From: Pseudomonas sp. RIT-PI-AD
Lineage (GTDB): Bacteria; Pseudomonadota; Gammaproteobacteria; Pseudomonadales; Pseudomonadaceae
Direction of reading: 5' to 3'
Assembly: GCF_025642785.1 (NCBI RefSeq)
Contig: NZ_JANZKU010000006.1
Coordinates: 62,001-126,000 of the forward strand
Length of the DNA stretch: 64,000 nucleotides
The notes beneath the pieces were generated by a model, which did not search any database, was not told the DNA's origin, and was given only the letters and a program-made list of their open reading frames with translations. Every line of letters begins with the position of its first letter. The stretch's first letter is position 1. The position numbers and the translations under genes are program-made. Below, in pieces: positions 53,410 to 64,000 of this stretch.

Positions 53410-53453
53410 GGGGATGCCTAGCTCGTCGCAGAAGGAAGGTGGGGATGCCTAGC
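53410..53453. repeat. 13-base direct repeat upstream of rplM
   Basis: GGGGATGCCTAGC occurs at 53410-53422 and again at 53441-53453, the copies starting 31 bases apart. Both lie well upstream of the rplM promoter. Function is unknown; it may be a tandem duplication remnant. Confidence 0.6.
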
Positions 53454-53525
53454 CTGCCGAACCCCTGCCGTAGCGGACGCGCTGACCCGAGCCCCCGACA
53501 GCGTCTGTTTCCGGCCGTCTTGACC

Positions 53526-53554
53526 TTGTCAAGGCAAGCACTATTCAGTAAGAT
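53526..53554 (+). promoter_or_regulatory. Sigma70 promoter of rplM-rpsI
   Basis: TTGTCA at 53526-53531 and TAAGAT at 53549-53554 are spaced by 17 bases, a strong consensus. The leader before rplM is about 35 bases. A second TTGACC hexamer lies immediately upstream at 53520-53525. Confidence 0.75.
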
Positions 53555-53595
53555 CCGCCGTCTTATTTTCAGGGCGGCCCCTGAGGCTATAGCGA

Positions 53596-54024
53596 ATGAA
53601 GACTTTTACTGCAAAACCGGAAACCGTTAAGCGCGACTGGTATGTCGTCGACGCTGCCGGTCAGACCCTGGGTCGTCTGGCCACCGAGATCGCGAGCCGT
53701 CTGCGCGGCAAGCACAAGCCCGAGTACACTCCGCATGTCGACACTGGCGATTACATCGTCGTGATCAACGCCGAGCAAGTGCGCGTGACCGGTGCCAAGA
53801 CTACCGACAAGATGTACTACTCGCACTCCGGTTTCCCGGGCGGTATCAAAGAGATCAACTTCGAGAAGCTGATCGCCAAGGCCCCCGAGCGCGTGATCGA
53901 GACTGCGGTCAAGGGCATGCTGCCGAAGAACCCTCTGGGTCGCGACATGTATCGCAAGCTGAAAGTGTACAAGGGTGCTGCTCACCCCCACACCGCTCAG
54001 CAACCCCAAGAACTCAAGATTTAA
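53596..54024 (+). CDS. rplM: 50S ribosomal protein L13
   Basis: This 142-aa ribosomal protein is an early assembly protein of the large subunit. [23 protein letters not shown] and the signature-region [14 protein letters not shown] are typical. It is the first gene of the rplM-rpsI operon, with 14 bases between the two. In E. coli L13 represses its own operon through the leader; whether that applies here is inference. Confidence 0.98.
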   Translation: MKTFTAKPETVKRDWYVVDAAGQTLGRLATEIASRLRGKHKPEYTPHVDTGDYIVVINAEQVRVTGAKTTDKMYYSHSGFPGGIKEINFEKLIAKAPERVIETAVKGMLPKNPLGRDMYRKLKVYKGAAHPHTAQQPQELKI

Positions 54025-54038
54025 CGGGATAGTTGATT

Positions 54039-54431
54039 ATGTCGGCGACTCAAAACTACGGCACTGGCCGTCGTAAGACTTCCACCGCACGCGTTTTCCT
54101 GCGTCCGGGCACTGGCAAGATCTCCATCAACAATCGCACCCTGGATCAGTTCTTCGGTCGCGAAACCGCTCGCATGGTCGTGCGCCAGCCGCTGGAGCTG
54201 ACCGAGACCCTGGAGAAGTTCGACATCTTCGTCACCGTTCTCGGTGGTGGTGTCAGCGGTCAGGCCGGAGCCATCCGTCACGGTATCACCCGTGCACTGA
54301 TCGACTACGACGAGACCCTGCGCAGCTCGCTGCGTAAAGCCGGCTACGTGACTCGCGATGCCCGCGAAGTCGAGCGTAAGAAAGTCGGTCTGCGTAAAGC
54401 GCGTAAGCGTCCGCAATACTCCAAGCGCTGA
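54039..54431 (+). CDS. rpsI: 30S ribosomal protein S9
   Basis: This 130-aa small-subunit protein ends in the invariant KR (KRPQYSKR), which contacts P-site tRNA. The signature [15 protein letters not shown] is present. An ATG two codons earlier (54033) is possible, but the start at 54039 gives the standard N-terminus. A strong intrinsic terminator follows. Confidence 0.98.
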   Translation: MSATQNYGTGRRKTSTARVFLRPGTGKISINNRTLDQFFGRETARMVVRQPLELTETLEKFDIFVTVLGGGVSGQAGAIRHGITRALIDYDETLRSSLRKAGYVTRDAREVERKKVGLRKARKRPQYSKR

Positions 54432-54445
54432 TCGGCGCTGGTCCC

Positions 54446-54485
54446 AAAACGTCCAGTATCCTTCGGGATCTGGACGTTTTTTTTT
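54446..54485 (+). terminator. Rho-independent terminator of rplM-rpsI
   Basis: A long stem (AAAACGTCCAG ... CTGGACGTTTT, with inner ATCC/GGAT and one bulged T) closes a TTCG tetraloop and is followed by a run of nine T ending at 54485. It starts 15 bases after the rpsI stop. Confidence 0.93.
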
Positions 54486-54684
54486 GCCTGTAAAAGACGT
54501 GTGCGACAGCGTGTCGCACGGCCGAATCCCCGATTCATCAAGGGTTTCAGCGGATTTGTATCCGGCTATTACCTTGTCAGGAAAGGGGGTTTTCTTTACC
54601 ATTTGGCGAATTTTTTGCGTGGCTAGATTTTTACTTAGTAGAGGCCTGAACAACAGGCCACAAAAGCTGATGGGAGACGACTGA

Positions 54685-55278
54685 ATGAGCAATGACGGCG
54701 TGAATGCAGGCCGGCGTCGCTTCCTCGTAGCAGCCACGTCCGTGGTGGGTGCTGCAGGAGCGGTGGGTGCTGCGGTCCCCTTCGTGGGATCGTGGTTTCC
54801 CAGTGCGAAGGCCAAGGCCGCGGGTGCGCCCGTGAAAGTGAATATCGGCAAGATCGAACCGGGCCAGCAGATGGTGGCCGAGTGGCGCGGTCAGCCGGTG
54901 TTCATCGTGCGCCGTACGCAGGAAATCCTGGGCAACCTGGAAAAGATCGCCGGCCAGGTGGCGGACCCCGAGTCCAAGGCTTCGGTGCAGCCCACTTACG
55001 TGGATCCCAAGAGTCGTTCGATCAAGCCGGAGATCCTGGTGTTGGTCGGCATCTGCACCCACCTTGGCTGCTCGCCTTCCTTCCGTCCGGAAGTGGCGCC
55101 TGCCGACCTGGGCGCGCAGTGGGTCGGAGGGTATTTCTGCCCTTGCCACGGTTCCCGCTACGATCTGGCCGGACGCGTCTACAAGTCGCAGCCGGCACCC
55201 TTGAATCTGCCGGTACCGCCGCACTCGTATGAGTCGGATGACATCATCGTCGTCGGCGTGGACCAGGAGAAGGCCTGA
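54685..55278 (+). CDS. petA: Ubiquinol-cytochrome c reductase Rieske iron-sulfur subunit
   Basis: This 197-aa subunit of the bc1 complex carries the [2Fe-2S] cluster that takes an electron from ubiquinol. A Tat-type N-terminus (RRRFLVAATS) precedes a membrane anchor. Ligands are Cys124 and His126 (CTHLGC) and Cys152 and His155 (CPCHG); Cys129 and Cys154 form the disulfide. Its stop overlaps the petB start by one base. Confidence 0.97.
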   Translation: MSNDGVNAGRRRFLVAATSVVGAAGAVGAAVPFVGSWFPSAKAKAAGAPVKVNIGKIEPGQQMVAEWRGQPVFIVRRTQEILGNLEKIAGQVADPESKASVQPTYVDPKSRSIKPEILVLVGICTHLGCSPSFRPEVAPADLGAQWVGGYFCPCHGSRYDLAGRVYKSQPAPLNLPVPPHSYESDDIIVVGVDQEKA

Positions 55279-56489
55279 TGAGCAAGTTCATGAATTGGGT
55301 CGATGCGCGCTTCCCCGCGACCAAGATGTGGGAAGACCATCTGAGCAAGTATTACGCTCCGAGAAACTTCAACTTCTTCTATTTCTTCGGCTCCCTGGCG
55401 CTGCTGGTCCTGGTGAACCAGATCCTGACCGGGATCTGGTTGACCATGAGCTTCACGCCGTCCGCCGAAGAGGCGTTCGCCTCCGTCGAATACATCATGC
55501 GTGACGTGGAATTCGGCTGGATCATCCGCTACCTGCACTCCACCGGCGCATCCGCGTTCTTCATCGTGGTCTACCTGCACATGTTCCGCGGCCTGCTCTA
55601 CGGTTCCTACCAGAAGCCGCGCGAGCTGGTGTGGATCTTCGGCATGCTGATCTACCTGGCGCTGATGGCCGAGGCCTTCATGGGCTACCTGTTACCTTGG
55701 GGCCAGATGTCCTACTGGGGTGCGCAGGTGATCATCTCGCTGTTCGGGGCCATCCCGGTCATCGGCGGCGACCTGACCCAATGGATTCGCGGCGACTACC
55801 TGATCTCCGGCATCACCCTGAACCGCTTCTTCGCCCTGCATGTGATCGCCTTGCCCATCGTGCTGCTCGGGCTGGTCGTGCTGCACATCCTGGCGTTGCA
55901 TGAAGTCGGTTCGAACAACCCGGACGGCGTCGACATCAAGAAATTCAAGGACGAGAACGGCGTGCCGCTGGATGGCATCGCGTTCCACCCGTACTACACC
56001 GTCAAGGACATTGTCGGCGTCGTGGTTTTCCTCTTCGTCTTCTGTGCCGTGGTGTTCTTCTTCCCGGAAATGGGCGGCTATTTCCTGGAGAAACCTAACT
56101 TCGAAGTGGCGAACTCGTTCAAAACGCCCGAGCACATCGCGCCGGTGTGGTACTTCACCCCCTTCTACGCGATTCTGCGCGCGGTGCCGGACAAGCTGAT
56201 GGGCGTGATCGCCATGGGCGCGGCGATCGCGGTGCTCTTCGTGCTGCCGTGGCTGGATCGCAGCCCGGTCAAATCGATGCGTTACAAGGGCTGGCTGAGC
56301 AAGGTCTGGCTGCTGGTGTTCTGCATCTCCTTCGTGATCCTCGGCGTGCTGGGCGTGCTGGCACCGACCGATGAGCGAACGCTGGTTTCGCGGATCTGCA
56401 CCTGTCTGTATTTCGCTTATTTCCTCCTGATGCCTTTCTACACCAGGATGGAAAAGACCAAACCGGTTCCGGAAAGGGTGACTGGCTGA
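55278..56489 (+). CDS. petB: Ubiquinol-cytochrome c reductase cytochrome b
   Basis: This 403-aa integral membrane subunit binds two b-type haems and both quinone sites. The paired histidines are visible in IIRYLHSTGASAFF/YLHMFRGLL and FFALHVIALP/LHILALHEVGSNNP. The Qo-loop motif is not altered. It has about eight membrane helices. The stop overlaps petC by one base. Confidence 0.97.
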   Translation: MSKFMNWVDARFPATKMWEDHLSKYYAPRNFNFFYFFGSLALLVLVNQILTGIWLTMSFTPSAEEAFASVEYIMRDVEFGWIIRYLHSTGASAFFIVVYLHMFRGLLYGSYQKPRELVWIFGMLIYLALMAEAFMGYLLPWGQMSYWGAQVIISLFGAIPVIGGDLTQWIRGDYLISGITLNRFFALHVIALPIVLLGLVVLHILALHEVGSNNPDGVDIKKFKDENGVPLDGIAFHPYYTVKDIVGVVVFLFVFCAVVFFFPEMGGYFLEKPNFEVANSFKTPEHIAPVWYFTPFYAILRAVPDKLMGVIAMGAAIAVLFVLPWLDRSPVKSMRYKGWLSKVWLLVFCISFVILGVLGVLAPTDERTLVSRICTCLYFAYFLLMPFYTRMEKTKPVPERVTG

Positions 56490-57268
56490 TGAAAAAGCAA
56501 TTTGCTGCACTTGTTCTCGCGCTTCTGCCGGTTCTGGGATTCGCCAACAGCGAAGGCTTCCATCCGGACTCGGTCGATATCGACCTGACCGACAAGGCCG
56601 CCATGCAGGATGGCGCCCGTACGTTCGCCAACTACTGCATGGGCTGCCACAGTGCCAAGTTCCAGCGCTACGAGCGCGTCGCCCATGACCTGGGTATTTC
56701 CGAAGAGCTGATGCTGAACAACCTGGTTTTCACTGGCGCCAAGATCGGCGACCACATGTCAATCGGGATGCAGCCTCAGGACGCCAAGACCTGGTTCGGT
56801 GCCGCGCCGCCGGATCTGACTCTGGTCGCCCGGGTGCGCGGCGCGGATTGGCTCTACACCTACCTGCGGACCTTCTATGAAGATTCCAAGCGGCCATGGG
56901 GCGTCAACAACAAGATGTTCCCGAACGTCGGCATGCCGAACGTGCTGGTGGGCCTCCAGGGTCGCCAGGTCATCGGCTGCAAGCAGATCCAGGTCGTGGA
57001 GGATGGCAAGAAACAATATGATCCGCTGACCGGCGCCCCGTTGACCCACGAGGCGTGCGACCAACTGACCATCGTGCCGAAAACCGGCAGCCTGACCGAG
57101 GAGCAGTTCAACGAGAAGGTCAAGAACCTGGTGACCTTCCTGTCCTACTCGGCCAACCCGGTCAAATTGGAGAGCCAACGCATCGGTACTTACGTGCTGC
57201 TGTACCTGGCCTTCTTCTTCGTGTTCGCTTACCTGCTCAAGCGCGAATACTGGAAGGACGTGCACTGA
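56489..57268 (+). CDS. petC: Ubiquinol-cytochrome c reductase cytochrome c1
   Basis: This 259-aa subunit has a signal peptide (FAALVLALLPVLGFA), the haem c attachment motif CMGCH (Cys50, Cys53, His54) and a C-terminal membrane anchor (YVLLYLAFFFVFAYLLKRE). It passes electrons from the Rieske protein to soluble cytochrome c. It is the last gene of petABC; sspA follows after 90 bases. Confidence 0.97.
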   Translation: MKKQFAALVLALLPVLGFANSEGFHPDSVDIDLTDKAAMQDGARTFANYCMGCHSAKFQRYERVAHDLGISEELMLNNLVFTGAKIGDHMSIGMQPQDAKTWFGAAPPDLTLVARVRGADWLYTYLRTFYEDSKRPWGVNNKMFPNVGMPNVLVGLQGRQVIGCKQIQVVEDGKKQYDPLTGAPLTHEACDQLTIVPKTGSLTEEQFNEKVKNLVTFLSYSANPVKLESQRIGTYVLLYLAFFFVFAYLLKREYWKDVH

Positions 57269-57358
57269 GCTGAAGCATCTGGCCGTTCGTAGCGCGCGCC
57301 CCACGGGGCGCGCGCGTCTTTCTGCCTCCCAAAAGTCGAAACTGCGCGGAGGAGCCTC

Positions 57359-57976
57359 ATGGGCACCATCAACAAGCTGACCTGTTTTTCCGATCCGGCC
57401 GATCAGTACAGCCACCGAGTCCGCTTGGTTCTGGCGGAAAAAGCGGTGGTCGCCGAGATCATCGAGGTCAAAGCTGGCCAGTGCCCCTCCGTGCTCGCCG
57501 AGCTGAACCCCTATGGCACCCTGCCGACCCTGGCGGATCGCGACCTGGTGCTGTACGAGTCGACGGTGGTGATGGAGTATCTCGACGAGCGCTACCCGCA
57601 TCCGCCCCTGATGCCGGCCTATCCGGTCTCGCGTTCGAACAGTCGCCTGCTGATGCACCGCATCCAGCGTGACTGGTGTTCCCAGGTGGAGCGCATACTC
57701 GATCCCCGCAGCAAGGAGGCGATCCGGGCGCAGGCACGCAAGGAGTTGCGCGAAAGCCTGACGGGCGTATCGCCCCTGTTCGCCGATAAACCGTTTTTCC
57801 TGAGCGAGGACTTCAGCCTGGTGGATTGCTGCCTGCTGCCCATCCTCTGGCGATTGCCGCAGTTGGGCATCGAATTGCCCCGTCCGGCCAAGCCCTTGCT
57901 CGATTACATGGAGCGCAATTTCGCGCGCGGCACCTTCCAGGTCAGCCTGTCGGGTGTCGAGCGCGCCATGCGTTGA
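57359..57976 (+). CDS. sspA: Stringent starvation protein A
   Basis: This 205-aa glutathione-S-transferase-fold protein binds RNA polymerase and alters transcription in starvation and virulence. The thioredoxin-like part ([20 protein letters not shown]) and the GST C-terminal helical part are complete; the usual catalytic residue of GST is not conserved in SspA proteins. sspB follows 10 bases later. Confidence 0.95.
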   Translation: MGTINKLTCFSDPADQYSHRVRLVLAEKAVVAEIIEVKAGQCPSVLAELNPYGTLPTLADRDLVLYESTVVMEYLDERYPHPPLMPAYPVSRSNSRLLMHRIQRDWCSQVERILDPRSKEAIRAQARKELRESLTGVSPLFADKPFFLSEDFSLVDCCLLPILWRLPQLGIELPRPAKPLLDYMERNFARGTFQVSLSGVERAMR

Positions 57977-57986
57977 GGAGTCTGCG

Positions 57987-58403
57987 ATGAATTCCAGCCG
58001 TCCCTATCTGGTCCGCGCACTCTACGAGTGGATCGTCGATAACAACTGCACGCCGCATCTGCTGGTGAATGCCGAGCATGCGGGCGTCCGCGTGCCGCCG
58101 GGTTTCGCCAGCGACGGGCAGATCGTGCTGAACGTTTCGCCCAGCGCCGTGCGCCACTTGCAGATGGATAACGAGGCGGTCAGCTTCGAGGGTCGCTTCG
58201 GTGGAGTCGCCCACAGCCTGTACATTCCCACCGCTGCCTTGATGGCCATCTACGCACGGGAGAACGGCCAGGGCATGGTCTTCGACCTGGAGCCGCCGGT
58301 GGCGGGAGAAGACGAGCCGTCTGGGCCGGACGACGACGGTCCTTCCGGCGGCGGCGAGCCTCCGCGGCCGAGCGGTCGCCCGAGCCTCAAGGTCGTCAAA
58401 TGA
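57987..58403 (+). CDS. sspB: ClpXP protease specificity factor SspB
   Basis: This 138-aa adaptor delivers ssrA-tagged proteins to ClpXP. The substrate-binding core (YLVRALYEWIVDNNCTPHLLV; FGGVAHSLYIPTAALMAIY) is followed by a flexible Gly/Pro/acidic linker. The ClpX-binding tail RPSLKVVK comes last. The start at 57987 fits the family; an upstream codon at 57954 lies in sspA. It is the second gene of sspAB. Confidence 0.96.
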   Translation: MNSSRPYLVRALYEWIVDNNCTPHLLVNAEHAGVRVPPGFASDGQIVLNVSPSAVRHLQMDNEAVSFEGRFGGVAHSLYIPTAALMAIYARENGQGMVFDLEPPVAGEDEPSGPDDDGPSGGGEPPRPSGRPSLKVVK

Positions 58404-58410
58404 ATGCCGC

Positions 58411-58436
58411 GGGGTCATGCGTTTCCGCATGACCCC
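58411..58436. terminator. Perfect hairpin after sspAB
   Basis: GGGGTCATGCG at 58411-58421 pairs perfectly over 11 bp with CGCATGACCCC at 58426-58436 around a TTTC loop. It begins 7 bases after the sspB stop and separates it from the convergent dolP gene. No T-run follows. Confidence 0.6.
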
Positions 58437-58501
58437 GGGTTAAGCCTGATCGAGGCATTCGTCCAGCCGGGGCGCGCCTGGTCACCTCGGCGGCTTTCTC
58501 T

Positions 58502-61792
<3,291 letters not shown>

Positions 61793-61827
61793 GTAAGCGT
61801 TCCCGGTGCTTGAGCAAATGAGCGGGG

Positions 61828-61883
61828 ATTGTACCCAAGCCCCGCCGTGGGTGCGATGTCGCTGGTGTGAAACGGGCTACAAT
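61828..61883. promoter_or_regulatory. Divergent -10 elements of lpoA and rsmI
   Basis: TACAAT is read on the minus strand from 61833 to 61828 (36 bases before the lpoA ATG). TACAAT is also read on the plus strand at 61878-61883 (29 bases before the rsmI start). Neither has a clear -35, so these are candidate promoters only. Confidence 0.5.
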
Positions 61884-61911
61884 GCGCGCTTTCGCTTTTG
61901 AGGAATCCGCA

Positions 61912-62784
61912 GTGACTGTCTCCAGTGTTTCGGCCAGCGTAACGGGCACGTTGTATGTCGTGGCGACGCCCATCGGCAACCTGGACGACATCAGTGCCCG
62001 CGCTCTGCGCATTCTCCGCGACGCCGCGCTGGTGGCCGCCGAGGACACCCGGCATTCGGTGCGGCTGTTGCAACACTTCGGTATCGAGACGCCCCTGATC
62101 GCCTGCCACGATCACAACGAGCGCGAACAGGGCGGCCGCATCCTGGCGCGGTTGCAGGCGGGCGACGATGTCGCTCTGGTTTCGGATGCGGGCACCCCGC
62201 TGATCTCGGACCCCGGGTTCCATCTGGTGCGGCAGGTGCGCGCCGCCGGCGTCAGGGTGGTGCCGGTTCCCGGCGCCTGCGCGCTGGTCGCGGCACTTTC
62301 CGCGGCGGGACTGCCTTCGGATCGGTTCATCTTCGAAGGCTTCCTGCCGGCCAAGGCCACGGCCCGGCGGGCTCGCCTGGAGCATATAAAGGAAGAACCG
62401 CGGACCCTGATCTTCTACGAGGCGCCCCACCGGCTGCTGGATTGCCTGGGCGATTTACGCGCGGTGTTCGGCGACGAGCGCCAGGCGGTGCTGGCGCGGG
62501 AACTGACCAAGACGTTCGAGACGCTCAAGGGCGCGCCGCTTGCCGAACTGATCGACTGGGTCGCCGCCGACAGCAACCAGCAGCGCGGCGAGTGCGTGCT
62601 GTTGGTGGCGGGCTGGCAAGCACCGGAGGGCGAGGAGGCTTTGAGCGCGGAGGCCCTACGCGTATTGGATCTGCTGCTCGCCGAACTGCCGCTCAAGCGT
62701 GCGGCGGCACTGGCGGCCGAGATCACCGGCGTACGCAAGAATCTGCTGTACCAGGCCGCGCTGGACCGCCACGCGGATACTTGA
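61912..62784 (+). CDS. rsmI: 16S rRNA 2'-O-ribose methyltransferase RsmI (C1402)
   Basis: This 290-aa SAM-dependent enzyme methylates the ribose of C1402 in 16S rRNA together with RsmH. The tetrapyrrole-methylase fold shows [25 protein letters not shown] and [12 protein letters not shown]. The GTG at 61912 has a GAGGA site 6 bases before it. A frame to 61867 is open, but its residues are not conserved. rnpB follows 38 bases after the stop, with its own promoter. Confidence 0.95.
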   Translation: MTVSSVSASVTGTLYVVATPIGNLDDISARALRILRDAALVAAEDTRHSVRLLQHFGIETPLIACHDHNEREQGGRILARLQAGDDVALVSDAGTPLISDPGFHLVRQVRAAGVRVVPVPGACALVAALSAAGLPSDRFIFEGFLPAKATARRARLEHIKEEPRTLIFYEAPHRLLDCLGDLRAVFGDERQAVLARELTKTFETLKGAPLAELIDWVAADSNQQRGECVLLVAGWQAPEGEEALSAEALRVLDLLLAELPLKRAAALAAEITGVRKNLLYQAALDRHADT

Positions 62785-62786
62785 GC

Positions 62787-62815
62787 TTGTTCTTCCGGTC
62801 GCCTGTGGGTACTCT
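62787..62815 (+). promoter_or_regulatory. Promoter of rnpB
   Basis: TTGTTC at 62787-62792 and TACTCT at 62810-62815 are separated by 17 bases. Transcription would begin about 7 bases later, at the predicted 5' end of the RNA. Confidence 0.65.
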
Positions 62816-62822
62816 TGGCGGC

Positions 62823-63184
62823 GGAGAGTCGGTCGGACAGTCGCCGTTGCGTTTCGTTCCGCGAAGCGCGAGGGAGGAAAGTCCGGGCTCCATAGGGCGG
62901 AGTGCCAGGTAACGCCTGGGAGGCGTGAGCCTACGGAAAGTGCCACAGAAAATAACCGCCTAAGCGCTTCGGCGCCGGTAAGGGTGAAAAGGTGCGGTAA
63001 GAGCGCACCGCGCGACTGGCAACAGTTCGTGGCTAGGTAAACCCCACTCGGAGCAAGACCAAATAGGGATCCTAGACGTGGCCCGCGTTGGATCCGGGTA
63101 GGTTGCTAGAGGCGTCCAGCGATGGCCGTCGTAGAGGAATGACTGTCCTCGACAGAACCCGGCTTACAGACCGACTCTCCACCT
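62823..63184 (+). ncRNA. rnpB: RNase P RNA, bacterial class A
   Basis: This is the catalytic RNA that removes 5' leaders from pre-tRNA. The ends pair in helix P1 (GAGAGTCGG at 62824 with CCGACTCTC near 63171-63179). The universally conserved core GAAAGTCCGGGCTCC lies at about 62876-62890. The partner core ACAGAACCCGGCTTA lies at about 63152-63166. Total length of about 360 nt fits class A. The 3' end ACCT resembles that of E. coli. It lies between rsmI and mraZ, as in P. aeruginosa. Confidence 0.95.
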
Positions 63185-63255
63185 CTTCTTCCCCGCTTCA
63201 TTCGCACCCCTTCTCATATCTAAAAAGTCTTAAAGCTGAGAAAGCACTTTAAGTT

Positions 63256-63289
63256 CAAGCAATAGCTTCTTGAATTGCTTTGTTTTTAT
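63256..63289 (+). terminator. Probable rnpB terminator
   Basis: AAGCAAT (63257-63263) pairs with ATTGCTT (63274-63280) around a 10-base loop, followed by TTGTTTTT. It lies about 70 bases past the mature RNA end, so the primary transcript would carry a 3' extension. Another 7-bp inverted repeat (CTTAAAG/CTTTAAG) is at 63229-63253. Confidence 0.65.
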
Positions 63290-63378
63290 ACGTTCCAGCT
63301 TGCGTCAAAGCCCCGCCAATTCCCTGTAAACGCCGCTAAATCGCCGTCCCGTAAGGGTTTTTCGCTTTTTCCGCGCCT

Positions 63379-63407
63379 TGACGGTGGGGTAGGCGCATTC
63401 CTATAGT
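63379..63407 (+). promoter_or_regulatory. Sigma70 promoter of the mra/dcw cluster
   Basis: TTGACG at 63379-63384 and TATAGT at 63402-63407 are spaced by 17 bases, near consensus. It would drive mraZ, rsmH and downstream division genes, with a leader of about 70 bases before mraZ. Confidence 0.85.
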
Positions 63408-63440
63408 GTGCGGAAGTGGCAGAAAGTGGGATGAAGTGGA
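63406..63440 (+). promoter_or_regulatory. MraZ-binding box: four GTG units at 10-base spacing
   Basis: GTGTG at 63406, GTGGC at 63416, GTGGG at 63426 and GTGGA at 63436 repeat exactly every 10 bases, three of them as AAGTGG. MraZ is known to bind tandem GTG-type repeats in its own promoter. Here the array overlaps the -10 and the start of transcription, which fits autorepression. Confidence 0.8.
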
Positions 63441-63483
63441 TATTTCAGGGCACGGATAGCCAATCACCAGGGGATGCGCAGCC

Positions 63484-63939
63484 TTGTTTCGCGGAGCTAA
63501 CGCTATCAGTCTCGACGCCAAAGGGCGCCTCGCGATGCCGAGTCGGTATCGTGACGAGCTCGTTTCGCGTTGCGCTGGCCAGCTCATCGTAACCATCGAC
63601 GCCATCGACCCCTGCCTGAGTATCTACCCGCTCCCGGAATGGGAGCTCATCGAAGCCAAGTTGCGTGAATTGCCTTCCCTTCGCGAAGAGAGCCGTCGCC
63701 TGCAGCGTTTGCTGATCGGCAATGCGGTGGATCTGGAGCTGGATGGCAGCGGCCGCATCTTGGTGCCGCCGCGTTTGCGCGAGTACGCCAAGCTGGACAA
63801 GCACGCGATGCTGGTCGGCCAACTGAACAAGTTCCAATTGTGGGACGAAGCGAGCTGGAATGTCGTCGCCGAGGCGGACCTGGCTGCGATTCAACAACCC
63901 GGTGGCCTGCCGGATGAACTGCGTGACTTGATCCTGTGA
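63484..63939 (+). CDS. mraZ: Transcriptional regulator MraZ
   Basis: This 151-aa protein contains two SpoVT-AbrB half domains ([39 protein letters not shown]). It forms a ring that binds the GTG repeat array and represses the dcw cluster. The start is a TTG at 63484, with AGGGGA 10 bases upstream; the first residues [11 protein letters not shown] match the family start. The stop overlaps the earliest possible start of rsmH. Confidence 0.96.
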   Translation: MFRGANAISLDAKGRLAMPSRYRDELVSRCAGQLIVTIDAIDPCLSIYPLPEWELIEAKLRELPSLREESRRLQRLLIGNAVDLELDGSGRILVPPRLREYAKLDKHAMLVGQLNKFQLWDEASWNVVAEADLAAIQQPGGLPDELRDLIL

Positions 63940-63941
63940 CT

Positions 63942-64000
63942 ATGACCAACGGCCTCCGCCACATCACCGTATTGCTCGACGAGGCCGTCGAAGGGCTGGC
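63942..64000 (+). CDS. rsmH: 16S rRNA m4C1402 methyltransferase RsmH (MraW), 5' fragment
   Basis: Only the first ~19 codons are inside the window. The peptide (TNGLRHITVLLDEAVEGL) matches the RsmH N-terminus. The ATG at 63942 is preferred; a GTG two codons earlier (63936) would overlap the mraZ stop. RsmH modifies the same nucleotide (C1402) as RsmI encoded just upstream. Confidence 0.9.
   Translation, partial: MTNGLRHITVLLDEAVEGL

Larger units (their letters stand above)
53254..53595. other. Divergent aldo/keto reductase-rplM intergenic region
   Basis: This 342-base gap contains no supported gene. It holds a 13-base direct repeat (53410-53422 and 53441-53453), then the rplM promoter (53526-53554) and a short leader in which CCGCC (53555-53559) could pair with GGCGG before the rplM ATG. 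Confidence 0.6.

Noticed and set aside
53555-53595. L13-binding autoregulatory leader of rplM
   Set aside because: A short CCGCC/GGCGG stem is possible, but the leader is only ~35 bases and I cannot match a known L13 leader from sequence alone.

Overview
The window is a GC-rich stretch of gammaproteobacterial chromosome from the genus Pseudomonas, close to the P. aeruginosa lineage. This rests on the sequence itself: the roxSR, gatCAB/mreBCD, fagA-fumC-sodM, lpt/rpoN/pts, mla/murA/his/algW, cysD-cysNC, rplM/rpsI/petABC/sspAB and lpoA/rsmI/rnpB/mraZ blocks follow each other as I remember them from the PA4494-PA4420 region of P. aeruginosa PAO1. It is probably not P. aeruginosa itself. In PAO1 the space between roxR and gatB holds the alpha-2-macroglobulin (mag) operon, as far as I recall; here it holds one AEC-family permease. 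The window is almost entirely housekeeping core genome. I saw no insertion sequence, prophage, CRISPR array, tRNA or rRNA gene.

Layout: 58-1900 redox-sensing two-component system RoxSR; 2144-3085 AEC permease; 3273-6486 (minus) GatCAB amidotransferase; 6884-9524 cell-shape genes mreBCD; 9575-17927 Maf, RNase G, YhdP, a nitrilase-family amidase and TldD; 18024-18545 (minus) DarP; 18644-19990 PmbA/TldE; 20387-24233 a Fur-type iron-starvation operon (fagA, iron-free fumarase, a small conserved protein, Mn superoxide dismutase, ZIP metal transporter).

24262-31250 (minus) is a long envelope and regulation block read as kdsD-kdsC-lptC-lptA-lptB-rpoN-hpf-ptsN-rapZ-ptsO. Divergent from it is mlaFEDCB (31498-34538), followed by ibaG, murA, hisG, hisD and hisC. 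algW (minus) and a Nif3-family gene follow, then the sulfate-assimilation pair cysD-cysNC, zapG (minus), a small alpha/beta hydrolase, trpS and zapE. A minus-strand DJ-1/AraC regulator diverges from an acyl-CoA dehydrogenase; endonuclease V and an aldo/keto reductase are next.

53596-58403 carries rplM-rpsI, the cytochrome bc1 operon petABC and the stringent-starvation pair sspAB. The minus-strand block lpoA-yraN-gmhA-dolP (61792 down to 58502) supports outer-membrane and peptidoglycan maintenance. The right end has rsmI, the RNase P RNA gene and the start of the dcw cell-division cluster (mraZ and the first codons of rsmH) behind a clear sigma70 promoter and a four-unit MraZ box.

The common theme is envelope construction: shape (MreBCD), LPS sugar synthesis and transport (KdsCD, LptABC), lipid asymmetry (Mla), peptidoglycan (MurA, LpoA, the mra cluster) and envelope stress (AlgW, DolP). 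I found no convincing undescribed multi-gene system. The most unusual items are mreC with no conventional start codon at its conserved N-terminus, a DUF1508-like tail on TrpS, and a DJ-1/AraC regulator lacking the nucleophilic cysteine. A candidate Fur site lies before the AEC permease, and small hairpins with the same TTTC loop recur between genes.
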